The translations under genes were made by a program, and so were the position numbers. Positions 1 to 8,919 of a DNA stretch of 64,000 nt are shown piece by piece. Each line of letters begins with the position of its first letter. Position 1 is the first letter of the stretch. The notes below the pieces were generated by a model, which worked only from the letters and a program-made list of their open reading frames with translations, was not told where the DNA came from and ran no database searches. This DNA comes from Parabacteroides goldsteinii DSM 19448 = WAL 12034 (lineage in GTDB: Bacteria; Bacteroidota; Bacteroidia; Bacteroidales; Tannerellaceae), in assembly GCF_000969835.1 (NCBI RefSeq), contig NZ_KQ033912.1, forward strand, positions 568,221-632,220, given 5' to 3'.

Positions 1-87
1 TCTTTTGTTTTGTCTGAACTCTAAAAAAATCAATTTATTAATGGTTTAAACGGCTCTCTTGAGATAGGGAGCGCAATTTATTTACAT

Positions 88-990
88 ATGAAACAAAGAA
101 ATTTATTACTTATTCTGGTTTTAGCCATCGTTACAATCAGTTCGGCTTTTGCTGCCAAACCAAAAGCCAAACACGTAATCTGGATCGGCCTGGACGGCTG
201 GGGTGCTTATAGTGTGGAAAAAGCAGAGATGCCCGTCACCAAGCAGTTTATGAAAGACGGTTCTTATACCTTGAAAAAACGTTCCGTTTTACCTTCATCC
301 AGTGCAGTGAACTGGGCTTCCATGTTTATGGGAGCAGGTCCGGAGATTCACGGATATACCGAATGGGGCTCTAAAACACCTGAACTTCCTTCACGCGAAC
401 TGAATCAGCACGGCATCTTCCCGACAGTATTCCAGCTATACCGCGACGCCGCCCCGAAAGCAGAGATCGGTTGTATCTATGACTGGGACGGCATCAAATA
501 TCTGGTAGACACACTGGCACTCAGTTATCATGCCCAGGGACCGGATTACAATAAAAATCCAACGGCTCTGACTGAAATGGCTGTTAAATATATTACTGAA
601 AAAAAGCCCAATTTGTTTGCCGTAATTTTTGATAATCCGGATCATGTAGGTCATGCAGACGGACATGACACCCCTTCTTACTACAAAACGCTGAAAGAAC
701 TGGACGGCTATATCGGACAGATCGTTGAAGCAGTAAAAAAAGCCGGCATGATGGATGAAACTATTTTCGTTATCACAGCCGACCACGGCGGTATCAACAA
801 AGGACACGGAGGCAAGACTATGCAGGAGATGGAAACTCCGTTCATCATTGCAGGAAAGAACGTAAAGAAAGGCTATTGCTTTGACGACATCAGCATGATG
901 CAATTCGACTGTGCCTCCACACTGGCTAAATTATTAGGTCTGACTCAGCCTCAGGTATGGATCGGACGTCCGATGCCGGTATTCAAATAA
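88..990 (+). CDS. Secreted alkaline-phosphatase-superfamily phosphodiesterase
   Basis: This 300-residue protein belongs to the alkaline phosphatase superfamily, type I phosphodiesterase/nucleotide pyrophosphatase branch, which hydrolyses phosphodiesters or phosphomonoesters with two metal ions. A signal peptide (about residues 1-22, ending AFA) predicts periplasmic export. The first metal ligand is in IGLDGWG (Asp36), the likely nucleophile is Ser72 in PSSSAVNWASMFMG, and further metal ligands lie in DNPDHVGHADGHD and in TADHGG followed by GHGG. It is short for the family and lacks extra domains. The next gene, a metallophosphoesterase, starts 13 bases downstream, so the two probably form an operon that removes phosphate groups outside the inner membrane. 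The substrate cannot be told from the sequence. Confidence 0.85.
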   Translation: MKQRNLLLILVLAIVTISSAFAAKPKAKHVIWIGLDGWGAYSVEKAEMPVTKQFMKDGSYTLKKRSVLPSSSAVNWASMFMGAGPEIHGYTEWGSKTPELPSRELNQHGIFPTVFQLYRDAAPKAEIGCIYDWDGIKYLVDTLALSYHAQGPDYNKNPTALTEMAVKYITEKKPNLFAVIFDNPDHVGHADGHDTPSYYKTLKELDGYIGQIVEAVKKAGMMDETIFVITADHGGINKGHGGKTMQEMETPFIIAGKNVKKGYCFDDISMMQFDCASTLAKLLGLTQPQVWIGRPMPVFK

Positions 991-1003
991 ATAAGAGAAA
1001 ACA

Positions 1004-1999
1004 ATGAAACAGTTATTTATAAGTGCATTATTCCTGTTGGGTGGCCTGTTGAACGGTAATGCCCAACAGCCGTCACTGAAGTTCAATAAAGACGGAAAGT
1101 TCAAGATCGTCCAGTTTACTGACGTACATTATATATATGAGAATCCTAAATCGGCCATTTCGATTGAAAGGATCAATGAAGTGCTGGATGCTGAAAAACC
1201 GGACCTGGTTCTTTTCACCGGCGATGTGATCTACGGAAAACCAGCCGAAGAAGGCATGCGGAAAGTCTTAAAACTGGCCTCCGACCGTAAGATTCCTTTT
1301 GGAATCACATTCGGTAATCACGACAACGAGCAGGGTCTGACACGCACCGAGCTATTCGACATCATTAAAACGATCCCTTACAACCTGACAGATTCTGTAA
1401 AAGGTGTATCGGGAGCAAGCAATTATATCCTACCGATCAAATCATCGGATGGAAGTAAGGATGCTACCATCCTCTATTGCATGGATTCACATTCATACTC
1501 CCAGATCAACGGCATCGGCGGATACGATTATATCAAATTCGACCAGATCCAATGGTATCGTGAGAACAGTGCCAAATACACCAAACAGAACGGAGGTACC
1601 CCGATTCCTTCACTGGCATTCTTCCATATCGCTCTGCCGGAATACAACCAGGCGGCTTCCGACGAAACAGCCATTCTGGTAGGAACACGTAAGGAAAAGG
1701 CTTGCGCCCCGCAACTCAACTCCGGACTGTTCGCTTCCATGAAAGAAATGGGCGACATACAAGGTGTATTCGTTGGTCACGACCACGACGACGATTATGC
1801 CGTTTACTGGAAAGGCATCCTGCTGGCTTACGGTCGTTATACCGGTGGCAACACTGTTTACAACAACCTGACAAACGGTGCCCGCGTGATCGAAATGACA
1901 GAAGGTGAAAATGGTTTCAAAACCTGGATACACCTGAAAGGCAATGAAATCATCAACAAGGTGAATTATCCATCAGACTTTATTAAAAAGAAAGACTAA
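1004..1999 (+). CDS. Secreted calcineurin-like metallophosphoesterase
   Basis: A 331-residue metallophosphoesterase with an N-terminal signal peptide (about 20 residues, ending GNAQ). The metallophosphatase motifs appear in order: FTDVHY, FTGDVIYG, FGNHDNE, FFHIALPEY and GHDHDDDY. They supply the Asp, His and Asn ligands for a dinuclear metal site. The length matches the Bacteroidota secreted phosphoesterases often called YkuE/DR1281-like or icc-type. It follows the upstream phosphodiesterase after 13 bases and is probably co-transcribed with it. Substrate unknown; a role in phosphate scavenging or in removing phosphate from glycans is inference. Confidence 0.85.
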   Translation: MKQLFISALFLLGGLLNGNAQQPSLKFNKDGKFKIVQFTDVHYIYENPKSAISIERINEVLDAEKPDLVLFTGDVIYGKPAEEGMRKVLKLASDRKIPFGITFGNHDNEQGLTRTELFDIIKTIPYNLTDSVKGVSGASNYILPIKSSDGSKDATILYCMDSHSYSQINGIGGYDYIKFDQIQWYRENSAKYTKQNGGTPIPSLAFFHIALPEYNQAASDETAILVGTRKEKACAPQLNSGLFASMKEMGDIQGVFVGHDHDDDYAVYWKGILLAYGRYTGGNTVYNNLTNGARVIEMTEGENGFKTWIHLKGNEIINKVNYPSDFIKKKD

Positions 2000-2571
2000 C
2001 CGATCTACATTATATTCAACGAAGGAATTGTGTCAAAAATGCACTAAACATGCACACAGATGACACACTTTCTTCGTTACAAAAACAAAGGAGTAATTGA
2101 AAAGAGTCTCACAAGTCTCATCAGTCTCACCCCCCCTTTTTCTTTTTACGCATTCTTGTCCGCACAAACACAAATTTACTTATGCTCCTAAAACACAATA
2201 TATTACATTCACTTTTTTCTTTCTTTACCTCTTCAATTTGTTCCTTTTTTTATTAAAGTCCTGGACAAATTTCTTTTATTGGAATATGGTTATTACAGTC
2301 ATATTGAGTAAGCATAGTATGAAGAACGAATAAGCACCGGAAACAAAACGGGTAGGCATCGGTGAAAGAACGGGTAACTACTCATTGAAAATGTCCGGAG
2401 CAAACAGTAAAAAAAGATTTCCATGCTTGATTTTCATCCTCAAAATAGACCTTATATTATTATATATGAATAAATTACGCATCATTTCGAAAAAAGACGC
2501 ATTTTCAAAAATGGGGGTGAGACTCTTGAGACTTGTGAGACTCCTATTCTTCACGAAGTAGTCAAAATACG
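2000..2571. other. Intergenic stretch, no supported gene
   Basis: AT-rich DNA between convergent genes. Short open frames at 2097-2333 (+) and 2378-2617 (-) have low-complexity, Phe/Leu-rich translations, no recognisable domain and no evident ribosome binding site, so I do not call them. The stretch is bounded by the inverted repeat at 2104-2134 and 2513-2543. Confidence 0.6.
2104..2543. repeat. 440-bp segment bounded by 31-bp inverted repeats of 9-bp units
   Basis: The left arm (2104-2134) is three 9-base units (GAGTCTCAC, AAGTCTCAT, CAGTCTCAC) followed by a run of C. The right arm (2513-2543) is its reverse complement with two mismatches in 31. The arms enclose about 380 bases of AT-rich DNA without a supported gene. 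No target-site duplication is evident. It could be a non-autonomous mobile element or a pair of convergent binding-site arrays. Confidence 0.6.
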
Positions 2572-2604
2572 ATAAAAAACGGAGCCTTATAGCAAAGCTC
2601 CGTC
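2572..2604 (-). terminator. Intrinsic terminator of the PEP-synthase-like gene
   Basis: On the minus strand, ACGGAGC and GCTCCGT (2579-2585 and 2597-2603) form a 7-bp stem with an 11-base loop, followed by a run of T. It starts about 10 bases after the stop codon at 2614. Confidence 0.8.
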
Positions 2605-2613
2605 TTCCTTTTA

Positions 2614-5571
2614 TCATTCCGGCTTAAGTACCACACCCAAACTCTTCTTTCCGTCCATCTTAATGACGATCGGCTTGTCGAAATGGATATGCCGCAGATA
2701 TTCGGTATCCTCGACAGCCGGCAAGGCATTCAGATACTCCTCGTCAAACCAGCCGTCTCCTTTGAACGGGTTGATGGTGAAATATCCGACACCAAAGGAT
2801 GTCAGGTTCTGGAAGAAATGCGTTCCCTGGCTTGGGTCAACACGATAATTTTCCAAACCGCACTCCACGATTACACGGGCATTGCTAATATGCGGCCACT
2901 TCACCGGAATCCCCAGCCAATGGTCACTGCTTCCCCAACGTCCAGGACCGACCAGCACGTAATTCTTCTCTTCTTCCGTAAAACGACGGTTCAGTTTTTC
3001 TATTTCATAGGCAATCAACTGGTTGTTCGACGAGTTGAAAGCACCGCTCTTTACATAGATAATATCCTGCACATCCGTCACGATGCCATGACCGAGCACA
3101 CTGGTGGACGAAAGGATCGTTTCCTCATTACCGACTTGCGTCAGGTCTTCATCCATGATTTCCTTATTATCGACGATCGGACGAATTTGAAGGAGATAGA
3201 AGGTTGCCTTGTCGTGGTTGTTCGGATCGACATTTACGGCAAACTCGATCTCGACAGGACGTCCCATCTCGGCCTGCCCGATGCGAAGTAACTCATCCAA
3301 CGTCTTCGCCAGAGGGAAAACGTCGTGTTGGAGAATATTTACGAACGACAGGATCTTACGACCACCGGGATAATAACCGTCACGGATAATCTGGTCATAC
3401 GGATCATAAGTGGAAACAATATATTTCAGGGAACCGTCCGCATCGGCTTCCTTCAGTCCCAATCGTTGCAAGTTAAACGAATCATCGATAGAGAACTGTT
3501 CTGCCAGGTTCTTCAGGTCGAGTGCATAGAAACGGGTTTGCGTCTCACGGAGAGCAAAATCCATCGTACTCATCTGCAAGATATTGTGCGGATGACGGGG
3601 AGAGAAACGCAACGTCTGTCCGCCATCTACGATATATTTACCCAGACCGAGGGCAATATTGGCAATTCCGTCTTCCGCCTTTTCATTACCGATCGGGTAG
3701 AAATTCAGCGAACGGGCCACGCCGGAGATAGTCGGATAGAAATGATCGTTGTAACGGTTTCCCACCACTTCCTGCAAAACAATTGCCATCTTTTCCTGAT
3801 CAATCAGGTTGGACGTAGCAGTCATATATCCCTTACTGTCACGGTAAAAGACGGAAGCATAAACCGCCTTGATCGCATCGCTCAGCAGGCGGAGCATTTC
3901 ATATTTATCTTCCAACCGGGGAATCATATAGGTAGAATAAATCCCGGCGAAAGGTTGATAATGCGAATCTTCCAGCAAACTGGATGAACGGACGGCTATC
4001 GGGCTTTTCACCACATCGAAGAATGCCATCAGATCATCGATCAAACTGGCCGGCAGACTGGCACGAAGGAAGTATTTCAGTATCGTTTCGTCATCCGCAT
4101 CACTCAGGGCGACGGGCAGAAGTTCGTTTGTCTCCATGAACTCATCGAAAATATCCGTACAGATCACAACGGTCTTCGGGATATTCGTGTTAAAGTTCTC
4201 CGTCTCCAGTTTGGGATAACGCTTAACCATAGCGCCCATAAAGGCCAGTCCTCTACCCTTTCCTCCCAACGAACCGTCACCGATACGGGCAAAGTTACTG
4301 TATTCGTCGAAACGGTCTTTCTGATAAATAGCCACGACACCGGAGTTCTTCATGCGACGGTACTGTACGATCAGGTCGAATATCAGCTTGCGTGCTTCAT
4401 CCATATCCTTATAATCGCTAACATCGACCCGCTTCAACACTTCTGCCGGCGGAAACATGGCACGCGAATAAAAGAAACGGGAGAAATGGTTGCGCGAAAG
4501 GTGATAGACCAGCGAATCGTCGGGAATCTGATACACTTTCTTTTGCAAGTCCTTCAAATCTTTGATACGCATAATCTCTTCCTTCGTCTGCGGATTCAGG
4601 ATCACAAAGTCACCGAACCCGAAACGCTGCATGATCTTCTTACGCAAATCCTGCGGGTAGCTTTTCGAATTCTTATCGATAAACGAGGCTCCCAACTCTT
4701 TGGCATATACTTTATTACTCGACTCGGACGATTCCAGCACAAAAGGAATGATCAATCCGGTCTTGCGGACATACTGTCCGAACTTGTACCCGGCATAGGG
4801 ATCTTTCACCCCGTCGTGCATAAAGCTCATATCCGAAACGATACCGAGCATATTATCCCGGTATTGATTGAAAATACGGACAGCCTCTTCATAAGTACGG
4901 GCCAGCTTAATCTTCGGACGACCGCGCATTCGAAGCGTCTGCTGGTGACCGTTCAATGCCTCCTTCGCAAACATCTGGCTCTGTTCCAAGACGAATTTAT
5001 ACAGATGGGGCAAAGCGGACGAATAGAAACGGATGGAGTCTTCCACCAGCAAGATGATCTGTACCCCGACACTAGCCGTATCGTCGGGCGCATTCATCTT
5101 ATCCTCGATCAGTTTGATGATAGCCAACAGCAGCTCGGCATTGCCCAGCCAACTGAATACGTAATCTATCGCACTCAGGTCTTCATTGGCAATACGTTTG
5201 GAGACCTCTTTCGAGAAAGGCGTGAGCACCACGATCGGGATATTCGGATAATGTATCTTTATCTCCTTTGCCGCCGCAAAAATATCGCGGTTATCCATAT
5301 TCGGCATACAGATGATTAATTCGAAATTACGATCTTTTAGTTCGGCAAGCGCCTCTTCTTCCGTCGTCACCTGGGTAAAACGGGGAGGATAACGCAGGCT
5401 GAGTGAGGTATATTCATTGAATATCTGTTCATCTACCCGTCCGTCGTCTTCCAGCATAAAGGCGTCGTATTTTGTAGCGATAAGCAGTACATTATATATA
5501 CGCTTATTCATTAGATTGGCGAATGATGTGTCTTTAAACACAAGGTTCTGAAAGTCCGGTATTCCGCTCAT
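2614..5571 (-). CDS. Receiver-like domains fused to a PEP-synthase/PPDK ATP-grasp domain
   Basis: 985 residues. Residues 25-160 resemble a response-regulator receiver but lack a clear phospho-acceptor Asp (IICMPNMDNRD where it should be). Residues 171-300 form a second receiver-like domain with the acidic pair at 177-178 (LLVEDS), a candidate phospho-acceptor Asp247 (IVSDMSF), Ser281 and Lys300. From about residue 430 to 820 comes the pyruvate/PEP-binding ATP-grasp domain (PPDK_N), seen in GGKGRGLAFMG, PIAVRSSSLLEDS and FYLLQIRPI. The phosphohistidine swivel domain and PEP-binding barrel of true PEP synthase or PPDK are absent, so it is unlikely to make PEP itself. Automatic annotation may call it PEP synthase. 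It is transcribed alone, with its own terminator. Domain calls are firm for the ATP-grasp part and moderate for the receivers; function unknown. Confidence 0.8.
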   Translation of the reverse strand: MSGIPDFQNLVFKDTSFANLMNKRIYNVLLIATKYDAFMLEDDGRVDEQIFNEYTSLSLRYPPRFTQVTTEEEALAELKDRNFELIICMPNMDNRDIFAAAKEIKIHYPNIPIVVLTPFSKEVSKRIANEDLSAIDYVFSWLGNAELLLAIIKLIEDKMNAPDDTASVGVQIILLVEDSIRFYSSALPHLYKFVLEQSQMFAKEALNGHQQTLRMRGRPKIKLARTYEEAVRIFNQYRDNMLGIVSDMSFMHDGVKDPYAGYKFGQYVRKTGLIIPFVLESSESSNKVYAKELGASFIDKNSKSYPQDLRKKIMQRFGFGDFVILNPQTKEEIMRIKDLKDLQKKVYQIPDDSLVYHLSRNHFSRFFYSRAMFPPAEVLKRVDVSDYKDMDEARKLIFDLIVQYRRMKNSGVVAIYQKDRFDEYSNFARIGDGSLGGKGRGLAFMGAMVKRYPKLETENFNTNIPKTVVICTDIFDEFMETNELLPVALSDADDETILKYFLRASLPASLIDDLMAFFDVVKSPIAVRSSSLLEDSHYQPFAGIYSTYMIPRLEDKYEMLRLLSDAIKAVYASVFYRDSKGYMTATSNLIDQEKMAIVLQEVVGNRYNDHFYPTISGVARSLNFYPIGNEKAEDGIANIALGLGKYIVDGGQTLRFSPRHPHNILQMSTMDFALRETQTRFYALDLKNLAEQFSIDDSFNLQRLGLKEADADGSLKYIVSTYDPYDQIIRDGYYPGGRKILSFVNILQHDVFPLAKTLDELLRIGQAEMGRPVEIEFAVNVDPNNHDKATFYLLQIRPIVDNKEIMDEDLTQVGNEETILSSTSVLGHGIVTDVQDIIYVKSGAFNSSNNQLIAYEIEKLNRRFTEEEKNYVLVGPGRWGSSDHWLGIPVKWPHISNARVIVECGLENYRVDPSQGTHFFQNLTSFGVGYFTINPFKGDGWFDEEYLNALPAVEDTEYLRHIHFDKPIVIKMDGKKSLGVVLKPE

Positions 5572-5766
5572 AATGATTTCATAGAATTATATGCGCCCAA
5601 AAATAAGGAAAAATATGCTAGGTAGGTTACATAATCATATCCCAATCACCACAAATAACCGAAAAACTTCAAACGAACAACCTCTTTCAGAAGCTCTACC
5701 TCCCCTCTCTATTCCAAAATATGCATCAAAAACATAATTTTCACTATCAAAAAGTAAGCAAAACAC

Positions 5767-5796
5767 TTGGTCATTCCATAGGATTCGCTACATTTG
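5767..5796 (+). promoter_or_regulatory. gdhA promoter, decides the start codon
   Basis: TTG at 5767-5769 and TACATTTG at 5789-5796, separated by 19 bases, match the Bacteroidota sigma-ABfr pattern (TTTG-N19-TAnnTTTG). The predicted transcript starts near 5803, so an ATG at 5721 in the same frame lies upstream of the promoter and cannot be the main start. Confidence 0.65.
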
Positions 5797-5831
5797 CCTA
5801 CACATTGTTATTCCTAAAAGCAAAAAACGCT

Positions 5832-7166
5832 ATGAAGACAGAAGTTATTTTATCTGCACTGGAAGCAAAGCACCCGGGTGAAAAAGAGTACTTGCAGGCC
5901 GTGAAAGAAGTTCTTTTATCAATAGAAGAGGTTTATAACCAGCATCCAGAGTTCGAAAAAGCCAAAATCATCGAACGGTTGGTTGAACCCGAACGCATTT
6001 TTACTTTCCGTGTACCTTGGGTAGACGATAAAGGTGAAGTGCAAGTTAATTTAGGATATCGCGTACAATTTAATAATGCGATTGGCCCGTATAAGGGAGG
6101 AATCCGTTTCCACCCGTCGGTAAACTTATCTATCCTGAAGTTCCTGGGCTTCGAGCAAACATTCAAAAATGCCCTGACAACCCTGCCGATGGGCGGTGGT
6201 AAAGGTGGTTCCGATTTTGCTCCCCGTGGCAAAAGCGACGCAGAGATCATGCGTTTCTGCCAGGCTTTCATCATGGAACTATGGCGTAACCTGGGACCGG
6301 ACCGCGATGTTCCGGCAGGCGACATTGGCGTTGGCGGACGTGAAGTCGGTTATATGTATGGCATGTACAAGAAACTGGCCCGCGAAAACACTGGTACTTT
6401 CACAGGTAAAGGCATGGAGTTCGGAGGTTCGATCCTTCGTCCGGAAGCAACCGGATACGGTGCTTTATATTTCGTACATCAAATGCTTGAAACTCACGGC
6501 ATAGATATAAAAGGTAAGACAGTTGCCGTTTCCGGTTTCGGAAATGTGGCCTGGGGAGCAACAAAGAAAGCGACCGAATTGGGAGCCAAAGTCGTAACCA
6601 TCTCCGGTCCGGACGGATATGTTTATGATCCGGACGGTATTTCGGGTGATAAAATCGAATACATGCTGGAACTGCGTAACAGTGGCAACGATATCGTAGC
6701 TCCTTATGCCGACGAATATCCCAACGCTACTTTCTATCCCGGTAAGAAGCCCTGGGAACAGAAAGTGGATATCGCCCTACCCTGCGCCACACAGAACGAA
6801 CTGGATGCCGACGATGCACGTAAGCTGATCGAGAACAAAACATTATGCGTTGCCGAAGTTTCCAACATGGGATGTACAGCCGAAGCAGTCGACCTGTTTA
6901 TCGAACACAAACAACTATTTGCCCCGGGCAAAGCGGTTAATGCCGGCGGCGTAGCTACTTCTGGACTGGAAATGACACAGAATGCCATGCATATCTCCTG
7001 GACTGCCGATGAAGTGGATGCCAGATTGCATCAGATCATGGGCGCCATCCACGAACAATGTGTCGCCCACGGTAAAGACGGTAATTATGTGAACTATGTG
7101 AAAGGTGCCAACATTGCCGGCTTCATGAAAGTTGCCAAGGCCATGATGGCACAAGGTATTGTATAA
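5832..7166 (+). CDS. gdhA: NADP-type glutamate dehydrogenase
   Basis: A 444-residue hexameric-type glutamate dehydrogenase that interconverts 2-oxoglutarate plus ammonia and glutamate in the cytoplasm. The substrate site is clear (YKGGIRFHPSVN, LPMGGGKGGSDF with the catalytic Lys), as are PAGDIGVGGREVGYM and the nucleotide-binding segment VAVSGFGNVAWGA. The open frame extends upstream to 5721, but those 37 residues are not family-like and contain the promoter. The start MKTEVILSALEAK at 5832 gives the usual length. Ferritin follows 64 bases later on the same strand. Cofactor preference for NADPH is inferred from similarity to the Bacteroidales GdhA type. Confidence 0.93.
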   Translation: MKTEVILSALEAKHPGEKEYLQAVKEVLLSIEEVYNQHPEFEKAKIIERLVEPERIFTFRVPWVDDKGEVQVNLGYRVQFNNAIGPYKGGIRFHPSVNLSILKFLGFEQTFKNALTTLPMGGGKGGSDFAPRGKSDAEIMRFCQAFIMELWRNLGPDRDVPAGDIGVGGREVGYMYGMYKKLARENTGTFTGKGMEFGGSILRPEATGYGALYFVHQMLETHGIDIKGKTVAVSGFGNVAWGATKKATELGAKVVTISGPDGYVYDPDGISGDKIEYMLELRNSGNDIVAPYADEYPNATFYPGKKPWEQKVDIALPCATQNELDADDARKLIENKTLCVAEVSNMGCTAEAVDLFIEHKQLFAPGKAVNAGGVATSGLEMTQNAMHISWTADEVDARLHQIMGAIHEQCVAHGKDGNYVNYVKGANIAGFMKVAKAMMAQGIV

Positions 7167-7230
7167 AATAGTCTGGCACACTTTTTGTGACCAATTTTAT
7201 ACAAATACAACTCAATAAAAGTAAAATATT

Positions 7231-7713
7231 ATGATCTTAAGTAAGAACTTATCAAAGGCTTTCAATGAACAGGTAGAAGCTGAAATGTGGTCTTCAAACC
7301 TGTACCTGTCGATGTCAATCTATTTCCAGAAAGCAGGACTGAACGGTTGTGCACACTGGATGCGGAAACAGGCTGAAGAAGAGATGGAACATGCCCACAA
7401 AATGATCGATTTCGCTATCGACCGCGGAGGCGACATCGTCATCAACCAGATCAATGTCGTTCCGACTGCATGGGGTACTCCACTGGAAGTATTCGAACAT
7501 GTCTACAAACACGAAGTACATGTATCAGAACTGATTGACAAGATGGTCGATATTGCTGAAGCAGACAACGATCATGCAGCCAAAGACTTTTTATATGGTT
7601 TCGTTCGCGAACAGGTTGAAGAAGAATCGACAGCAAAAGCAATCGTCGACAAGTTGAAGATGTACGGCGAACATCATGCCATCCTTCTGGATCATGAACT
7701 TGGTAAAAGATAA
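7231..7713 (+). CDS. ftnA: Non-haem ferritin
   Basis: A 160-residue bacterial ferritin, expected to form a 24-subunit cage that oxidises Fe(II) and stores iron in the cytoplasm. The ferroxidase ligands are visible: Glu18 in the first helix (NEQVEAEMWSSNLYLSM), Glu51 and His54 in EEEMEHAHKM, and the EQVEEE segment in helix four. No haem-binding Met at the bacterioferritin position was recognised. It sits downstream of gdhA with no promoter that I could recognise between them, so read-through is possible. A strong hairpin terminator follows. Confidence 0.93.
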   Translation: MILSKNLSKAFNEQVEAEMWSSNLYLSMSIYFQKAGLNGCAHWMRKQAEEEMEHAHKMIDFAIDRGGDIVINQINVVPTAWGTPLEVFEHVYKHEVHVSELIDKMVDIAEADNDHAAKDFLYGFVREQVEEESTAKAIVDKLKMYGEHHAILLDHELGKR

Positions 7714-7730
7714 TTTCTTTCCTCAATAAA

Positions 7731-7770
7731 AAAACTCCGGTTCCTGTTAACCAAGGACCGGAGTTTTTTT
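7731..7770. terminator. Bidirectional intrinsic terminator between ftnA and ruvC
   Basis: AACTCCGG (7733-7740) pairs with CCGGAGTT (7758-7765), extended by an imperfect TCCT/AGGA stem. A-rich on one side and T-rich on the other, it can end both the ferritin transcript and the convergent ruvC transcript. Confidence 0.85.
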
Positions 7771-7786
7771 ATGCTGTAATCTCTAC

Positions 7787-8347
7787 TTACTTCCGTACTT
7801 TACCGGGATTCTTTGCCATGAAATCTTTCCATCCGCTATACTTCTTCTCCGAAATCGGATTATTTGTCTGGAAATAATGACAAACAGCAGCTGCCAATCC
7901 GTCGGTTGCATCCAGCTGAGGCAACATCGACTCCTGAGGGATATGCAGGAAACGTTGCAACATTCCCGCCACCTGCTCTTTGGCAGCATTCCCGTTACCG
8001 GTAATAGACATCTTGATCTTCAATGGTGCATATTCAAAGATAGGAATTTCGCGTTCCAATGCAGCTGCCATAGCGACACCTTGTGCCCTTCCCAACTTCA
8101 ACATACTCTGTACGTTCTTCCCGAAAAACGGTGCTTCGATTGCCAATTCGTCAGGGTGATACTGGTCGATAAGGGCCAGTACCCGTTCGAATATCTTTTT
8201 CAAACGCAAGTAATGGTCTTCGTACTTATTCAGTTGAAGAATGCCCATAGCTTCGAGCTTCGGTTTATTTCCTTCAATCTTCAGAACACCGTATCCCATC
8301 ACGATTGTTCCGGGGTCGATACCCAATATGACACGGTTTTTCGTCAT
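7787..8347 (-). CDS. ruvC: Holliday junction resolvase RuvC
   Basis: 186 residues, the crossover-junction endonuclease that cleaves Holliday junctions after RuvAB branch migration. The four acidic catalytic residues are present: Asp11 (GIDPGT), Glu71 ([10 protein letters not shown]), and Asp146/Asp149 ([13 protein letters not shown]). Length is normal for the family. Its ATG overlaps the stop of the upstream DUF4286 gene in an ATGA, which implies translational coupling. The ruvA and ruvB genes are not in this window. Confidence 0.95.
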   Translation of the reverse strand: MTKNRVILGIDPGTIVMGYGVLKIEGNKPKLEAMGILQLNKYEDHYLRLKKIFERVLALIDQYHPDELAIEAPFFGKNVQSMLKLGRAQGVAMAAALEREIPIFEYAPLKIKMSITGNGNAAKEQVAGMLQRFLHIPQESMLPQLDATDGLAAAVCHYFQTNNPISEKKYSGWKDFMAKNPGKVRK

Positions 8348-8658
8348 GACTCCAGGTCTATTTCCTCCAATAAGGTACTGAAGCCCACCAGCTTTGTTCC
8401 GAAACGGTTCACTAGCTCCTGTTGCAGGTCACGGCCTTCGGACTGCATCCAATACTCCAGCGTTTCCGGATTCTTTACATGAAACTGAACCGAATAGCTG
8501 GTTGCATCCTCCGTCTCGTCCTGTAAAATACGACGCAGATAAGGTGTCCGCAGAAACCCGCTAGCTGCCGCACGGGGTATATAACTCTTTTTCAGATATT
8601 CAAGACACTCGGCAAGGATATCATTCTCTATATTAAATGTTGTATTATAAACGATCAT
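8344..8658 (-). CDS. DUF4286 family protein
   Basis: A 104-residue cytoplasmic protein with the DUF4286 pattern ([11 protein letters not shown] at the start, then [20 protein letters not shown] and a [12 protein letters not shown] segment). No signal peptide or membrane segment. It is translationally coupled to ruvC through a 4-base overlap. I recall this pairing as common in Bacteroidales but cannot verify it here. The fold may be ferredoxin/dimeric alpha-beta barrel-like (inference). Molecular role unknown. Confidence 0.85.
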   Translation of the reverse strand: MIVYNTTFNIENDILAECLEYLKKSYIPRAAASGFLRTPYLRRILQDETEDATSYSVQFHVKNPETLEYWMQSEGRDLQQELVNRFGTKLVGFSTLLEEIDLES

Positions 8659-8713
8659 ATTCTTTTTCTTTAAATTTCTTATACAAAGATAGTGCTAATA
8701 TCAGGAAATACTC

Positions 8714-8721
8714 TATATTTG
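8714..8721 (+). promoter_or_regulatory. Probable promoter element of tRNA-Ala
   Basis: TATATTTG fits TAnnTTTG and lies 20 bases upstream of the tRNA 5' end. The upstream -33 element is not clear. Confidence 0.4.
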
Positions 8722-8740
8722 CACTCGAAAATAAAACAAC

Positions 8741-8814
8741 GGGGCATTAGCTCATCTGGCTAGAGCGTTAGACTGGCAGTCTAAAGGTGATCGGTTCGAG
8801 TCCGATATGCTCCA
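8741..8814 (+). tRNA. tRNA-Ala(GGC)
   Basis: A complete cloverleaf. The acceptor arms GGGGCAT and ATGCTCC pair with a G3:U70 wobble, the alanine identity element. The anticodon loop CTGGCAG carries GGC, which reads GCC. The T arm is ATCGG-TTCGAGT-CCGAT and the discriminator base is A. The CCA end is not encoded. A short imperfect hairpin with a T run follows. Confidence 0.95.
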
Positions 8815-8823
8815 CACAAAGGC

Positions 8824-8857
8824 AAAGAGGTTCACTTTAGAAGTGGGTCTCTTTTTT
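8824..8857 (+). terminator. Probable terminator after tRNA-Ala
   Basis: AAAGAG pairs with CTCTTT around an imperfect inner stem (TTCAC/GAAGTG region), followed by a run of seven T. Confidence 0.55.
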
Positions 8858-8919
8858 TATTTAAAATAATTCGACCATCTCCCCTTTTTTACGTATCATA
8901 TTATAAACGGACAAGAAGT

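Noticed and set aside
2097..2333. 78-residue frame with a hydrophobic stretch
   Set aside because: Low-complexity Phe/Leu-rich translation of AT-rich DNA that includes one arm of the inverted repeat; no support for a gene.
2378..2617. 79-residue minus-strand frame
   Set aside because: It runs through the terminator of the neighbouring gene and the other arm of the inverted repeat; composition is not protein-like.
5721..5831. Upstream in-frame extension of gdhA by 37 residues
   Set aside because: The extension contains the consensus promoter at 5767-5796 and is not family-like; the start at 5832 gives the normal length.
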